A stretch of 64,000 nt of DNA from Paracoccus sediminicola. GTDB taxonomy: Bacteria; Pseudomonadota; Alphaproteobacteria; Rhodobacterales; Rhodobacteraceae. The stretch is taken from assembly GCF_027912835.1 (NCBI RefSeq), contig NZ_CP115768.1, positions 620,001-684,000 on the forward strand, read 5' to 3'. A model generated the notes under the pieces. The model searched no databases and had not been told where the DNA came from. It worked only from the letters and a program-made list of their open reading frames with translations. Position numbers and translations under genes: made by a program. Below, piece by piece: positions 61,591 through 64,000 of the stretch; within the stretch, counting starts at the first letter, position 1, and each line of letters opens with the position of its first letter.

Positions 61591-62624
61591 TCGACGGTGA
61601 TGCCCATCTCGGCGCCGACGCTGTCATTCCAGCGCGCCACCCAGTCCTCGCCCGCCCGGCTGGCCCAGTCGGGCAGAACTTCCGACGTCAGGATCTCGGT
61701 CGCGGTGGCGGTGTCGTCATCGGATGCCTCGACCAGCGTCATCGACGCGGCCTCGCCCGAGGCGCATTCGCCGCTGCCGGTCAGACAGGCGATGTCGTTT
61801 TCCAGCCCGCCGCTCGCGGCCTCCCATGCCGGGGCCTCCAGCCCCTCCGAAACGGCGCTTTGCAGGGCCTCCTGCTGCTCGGCCGACAGCCCCGCCCAGC
61901 GATCCGCGTTCATCGCGATCACCACCGGGTCCCAGCCGCCAAGCGGCAGCGTCATGAGATGGTCCGACACCTCCCACCAGCCCGCGGAATAGCCCGAACC
62001 GGCCCCGGTCACGGCGCAATCGATCACGCTGCGTTCCAGAGCGCCCGGCACCTCGGAAAAGGCGACATTGATGCCCTCGGCGCCAAGCGCCTCAAGAAAC
62101 TTGGTGGTCATCCGGCCAGAGCCGCGCACCTTCTTGCCTTCCAGATCTGCCAGGCCGGAGATCTCGCCCTTGCAGAACACCACCTGCGGCGGATAGGGCG
62201 CGATGCCCAGCATCTGCGCGTTGAAACGTTCCTGCATGATGTCCGCGACCATCGGCTTGGCCGCATCGACCATGCGCCTTGCATCCTCGGCGGTCTCGGC
62301 CAGAAGCGGAACGTCCAGCCCCTCCAGCTCGGGCGCATCGCCGACGGTATAATCGGCCACGGTCGCGCCCACATCGAACACCCCGTCGCCGAGCATGCGA
62401 TACACGTCCGCGCCGGCGATACCCATCTGGTCGAAGCTGGTCAGCTGGGCGGTGAATTCATCGCCGGTCATTCCGGCGATCTCGTCATTCCAGAACCCGG
62501 TCTCGAAATCCTGATAGAGCGGCAGGTTCGACCAGGTGCCGACCACGGCGAGTTCTTCCTGGGCGAGGGCCGGGCTGGCCAGCGCCGAGGCGCAGAGCAG
62601 GGCGGCGGTGAGTTGGCGTGTCAT
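61587..62624 (-). CDS. dctP: TRAP transporter substrate-binding protein (DctP family)
   Basis: 345 residues: signal peptide MTRQLTAALLCASALASPALA, then a DctP-type receptor with GTWSNLPLYQDFETGFWNDE, GEISGLADLEGKKVRGSGRM (carboxylate-binding Arg region), FSEVPGALERSVIDCAVTGA and LTLPLGGWDPV. Extra cysteines (C151, C199, ACLTGSGEC) could form disulfides. It is distinct from the 36-kb DctP. It follows the hydro-lyase gene by 49 bases with a good AAGGAGGAAAC site. Confidence 0.9.
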   Translation of the reverse strand: MTRQLTAALLCASALASPALAQEELAVVGTWSNLPLYQDFETGFWNDEIAGMTGDEFTAQLTSFDQMGIAGADVYRMLGDGVFDVGATVADYTVGDAPELEGLDVPLLAETAEDARRMVDAAKPMVADIMQERFNAQMLGIAPYPPQVVFCKGEISGLADLEGKKVRGSGRMTTKFLEALGAEGINVAFSEVPGALERSVIDCAVTGAGSGYSAGWWEVSDHLMTLPLGGWDPVVIAMNADRWAGLSAEQQEALQSAVSEGLEAPAWEAASGGLENDIACLTGSGECASGEAASMTLVEASDDDTATATEILTSEVLPDWASRAGEDWVARWNDSVGAEMGITVE

Positions 62625-62673
62625 GATGTTTCCTCCTTGTCGGGTTGCGGGGCGGTTGGTCCGGCCCCTTCAT

Positions 62674-63501
62674 TCAGTCATTTGCGGCTTGCAGGTCGGT
62701 GACGAGCATATGGCCGGGGCTGTGGGTCATCGCGAAGGGCAGGCGGGCATGACGCAGCGCCTGCTGGCCGGTGACGCCGCAGGCCCAGAACACCGGCACG
62801 TCGCCTGGTGCCAGAACCGGCGCGTCGCCCCAGTCCGGCGCGTCGAGATCGGGAATGCCGATGGCGCCGGGGTCTCCCAGATGAAGCGGCGCGCCATGGG
62901 CCAGCGGGAAGCGCGCGGAAATCGCGCGCACCTCGTCCAGCCGGTCAGAGGGCATGGCCCGCATCGAGACCACCATCGGCCCGCCGAACGGCCCCGAGGG
63001 CGCGGTGTCGATATTGCTGCGATACATCGACACGTTACGCCCCGCCTGCTGGTTTCTCAGCGGCAGACCGGCGGCGAGCAGCGCCGCCTCGAAGGAAAAC
63101 GAACAGCCGAGCACGAAACTCACCAGATCGTCGCGCCAATGCGCCGAGATATCGGTCACAGTTTCGGCCAGCTCTCCGTCGCGCAGGATGCAATATCCCG
63201 GCACATCGCTGCGAATATCTATTCCTGCGCCAAGTGTCGGCAGCGCCGGATCGCCCGGCGCGCTCTGCGCCAGCAGCGGAAGCGGCCGGGGGTTCAGCTC
63301 GCAGAAACGGGCGAAATCATCGGCCTGCGCCTGCGGCAGGATCACGAGATTGCCTTGCAAGAACCCATCGCACTGCCCGGTGGTCGGGTTCGCGAAAGCA
63401 CCGCTGCGAATGGCGGCGCGCAGCGCGGCCGGACCGGGCGCTTCGGGTTTCGCAGCATCTGAGGCCGCTGCGCTGTCTGAATTTTCAACATGAGATGACA
63501 T
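62674..63501 (-). CDS. Putative hydro-lyase / D-glutamate cyclase family protein (DUF1445)
   Basis: 275 residues. Ser/Ala-rich first 20 residues, then the DUF1445 pattern: ALRAAIRSGAFANPTTGQCD GFLQGNLVI, DISAHWRDDLVSFVLGCSFS FE, NVSMYRSNIDTAPSGPFGGP MVVSMR, and AMTHSPGHMLVTDL. Family members are annotated as hydro-lyases and include a D-glutamate cyclase in animals. It is first in the LysR-linked operon with TRAP genes and DUF2848, probably processing the imported acid (inference). Confidence 0.85.
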   Translation of the reverse strand: MSSHVENSDSAAASDAAKPEAPGPAALRAAIRSGAFANPTTGQCDGFLQGNLVILPQAQADDFARFCELNPRPLPLLAQSAPGDPALPTLGAGIDIRSDVPGYCILRDGELAETVTDISAHWRDDLVSFVLGCSFSFEAALLAAGLPLRNQQAGRNVSMYRSNIDTAPSGPFGGPMVVSMRAMPSDRLDEVRAISARFPLAHGAPLHLGDPGAIGIPDLDAPDWGDAPVLAPGDVPVFWACGVTGQQALRHARLPFAMTHSPGHMLVTDLQAAND

Positions 63502-63557
63502 ATGCCCATGGTTTCACCGCGCAGCCGCCGAGGTCAATCATCGGTCGGAAGGTAAAT

Positions 63558-63576
63558 TGATCTTCTGATGAGATCA
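63558..63576 (-). promoter_or_regulatory. Perfect inverted repeat, candidate LysR-type operator
   Basis: TGATCT-N7-AGATCA, with a further A-T pair outside, lies 57 bases before the hydro-lyase ATG and overlaps the stop codon of the LysR-type gene. Size and T-N11-A style geometry suit a LysR-type regulator controlling the downstream operon. Confidence 0.5.
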
Positions 63577-64000
63577 GTCGCGCGCCGCCCGCGCCACGAG
63601 CTGTCCGATGCGACGATTGCGCTCGGGCATATAGGCGACGACGAATTCCAGATCCGGCAGTTCCAGCTCGGCGGAAACCTTCAGCCGGTGGATGGCCTTG
63701 CGCGCCGGGTCAAGCATCGCCACCAGCGAATCCGGGATCGTCCCGACGCCGAAGCCGCGCGCGGTCAGGTGATAGGTCATCGACAGCGAGGCCGAGGAAT
63801 GGATCGCAGGCGCGGGCCCCTCGCGAGAGATCAGCCGCTCGGCCACGTCCTGATGCGGCGGGGCGATGCGCGGGAAGGTGACGATCGGCAGCGCCGCAAG
63901 CTCGGCTGCGGCGACCTCTCGGCCGGGTGCGACAAGCTCGGGCGCGCTCCACCAGCCGATGGGGACCGAGGGCAGCGCGTGACCGACCGCGCGCGGCGGC
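63574..64000 (-). CDS. LysR-type transcriptional regulator (5' part beyond window)
   Basis: 142 codons of the C-terminal effector-binding domain are visible; the frame is open to the window edge. Segments APELVAPGREVAAAELAALP, TFPRIAPPHQDVAERLIS, HLTARGFGVGTIPDSLV and the end RRIGQLVARAARD match the second half of LysR regulators. The DNA-binding part must lie past 64000. It is upstream of and on the same strand as the hydro-lyase/TRAP operon, with an operator-like repeat between, so it likely controls that operon. Confidence 0.85.
   Translation of the reverse strand, partial: PPRAVGHALPSVPIGWWSAPELVAPGREVAAAELAALPIVTFPRIAPPHQDVAERLISREGPAPAIHSSASLSMTYHLTARGFGVGTIPDSLVAMLDPARKAIHRLKVSAELELPDLEFVVAYMPERNRRIGQLVARAARD

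Noticed and set aside
1..64000. Search for tRNA, rRNA, CRISPR arrays, insertion sequences and phage genes
   Set aside because: I found no convincing example by eye; a short tRNA could still be missed, and tRNAscan-SE and Infernal would settle it.

Overview
The window is GC-rich, densely coded chromosomal DNA from an alphaproteobacterium, most likely family Rhodobacteraceae and Paracoccus-like. That is an inference from gene content: a pdhA-pdhB-pdhC cluster whose E1-beta carries its own lipoyl domain beside ftsB, ihfA next to a MerR gene, a glutathione-dependent formaldehyde pathway, many TRAP and TTT transporters, and a DUF1523-type membrane protein. I see no rRNA, tRNA, CRISPR array, insertion sequence or prophage. 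No gene-free stretch exceeds 300 bases.

Layout. 1-4.4 kb: truncated MerR gene, ihfA, dps, prfC, a small membrane protein and an unrecognised 265-residue protein. 4.5-8.9 kb: pyruvate dehydrogenase E2, E1-beta and E1-alpha (minus strand) with a candidate promoter/operator, then ftsB. 9.1-10.8 kb: NUDIX hydrolase and M20 peptidase, convergent. 11.1-18.3 kb: a seven-gene plus-strand block around a classical AAA ATPase, with a coiled-coil protein, two unrecognised soluble proteins and three small membrane proteins. This is the best candidate for an undescribed system. 18.4-29.2 kb: housekeeping and central metabolism (deoC, a two-domain ALDH16-type aldehyde dehydrogenase, transglutaminase-like protein, OsmC, dGTPase-like protein, A-type Fe-S carrier, exonuclease III, pyruvate carboxylase).

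29.3-33.0 kb: a minus-strand iron cluster (imelysin, Bfd, bacterioferritin, di-heme cytochrome). 33.3-35.8 kb: formaldehyde detoxification (glutathione-dependent formaldehyde dehydrogenase, a GNAT acetyltransferase, S-formylglutathione hydrolase), translationally coupled. 35.9-43.7 kb: one long operon with a TRAP transporter, an SDR dehydrogenase, a TTT transporter and glycerate 2-kinase, probably for uptake of organic (hydroxy)acids and their conversion to 2-phosphoglycerate. 43.7-48.2 kb: RND efflux pump and adaptor. 48.4-53.8 kb: glpD, malic enzyme, membrane urate oxidase. 54.0-57.8 kb: GDP-mannose precursor enzymes and a glycosyltransferase. 58.0-64.0 kb: AbrB-type membrane protein convergent with a LysR-controlled operon (hydro-lyase family protein, TRAP dctPQM, DUF2848). 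The dctM gene of this operon is interrupted by one in-frame TAA.

All function calls rest on reading motifs and remembered family features; no database search was run. Start codons were chosen from Shine-Dalgarno matches, overlaps with the upstream gene, and family length.
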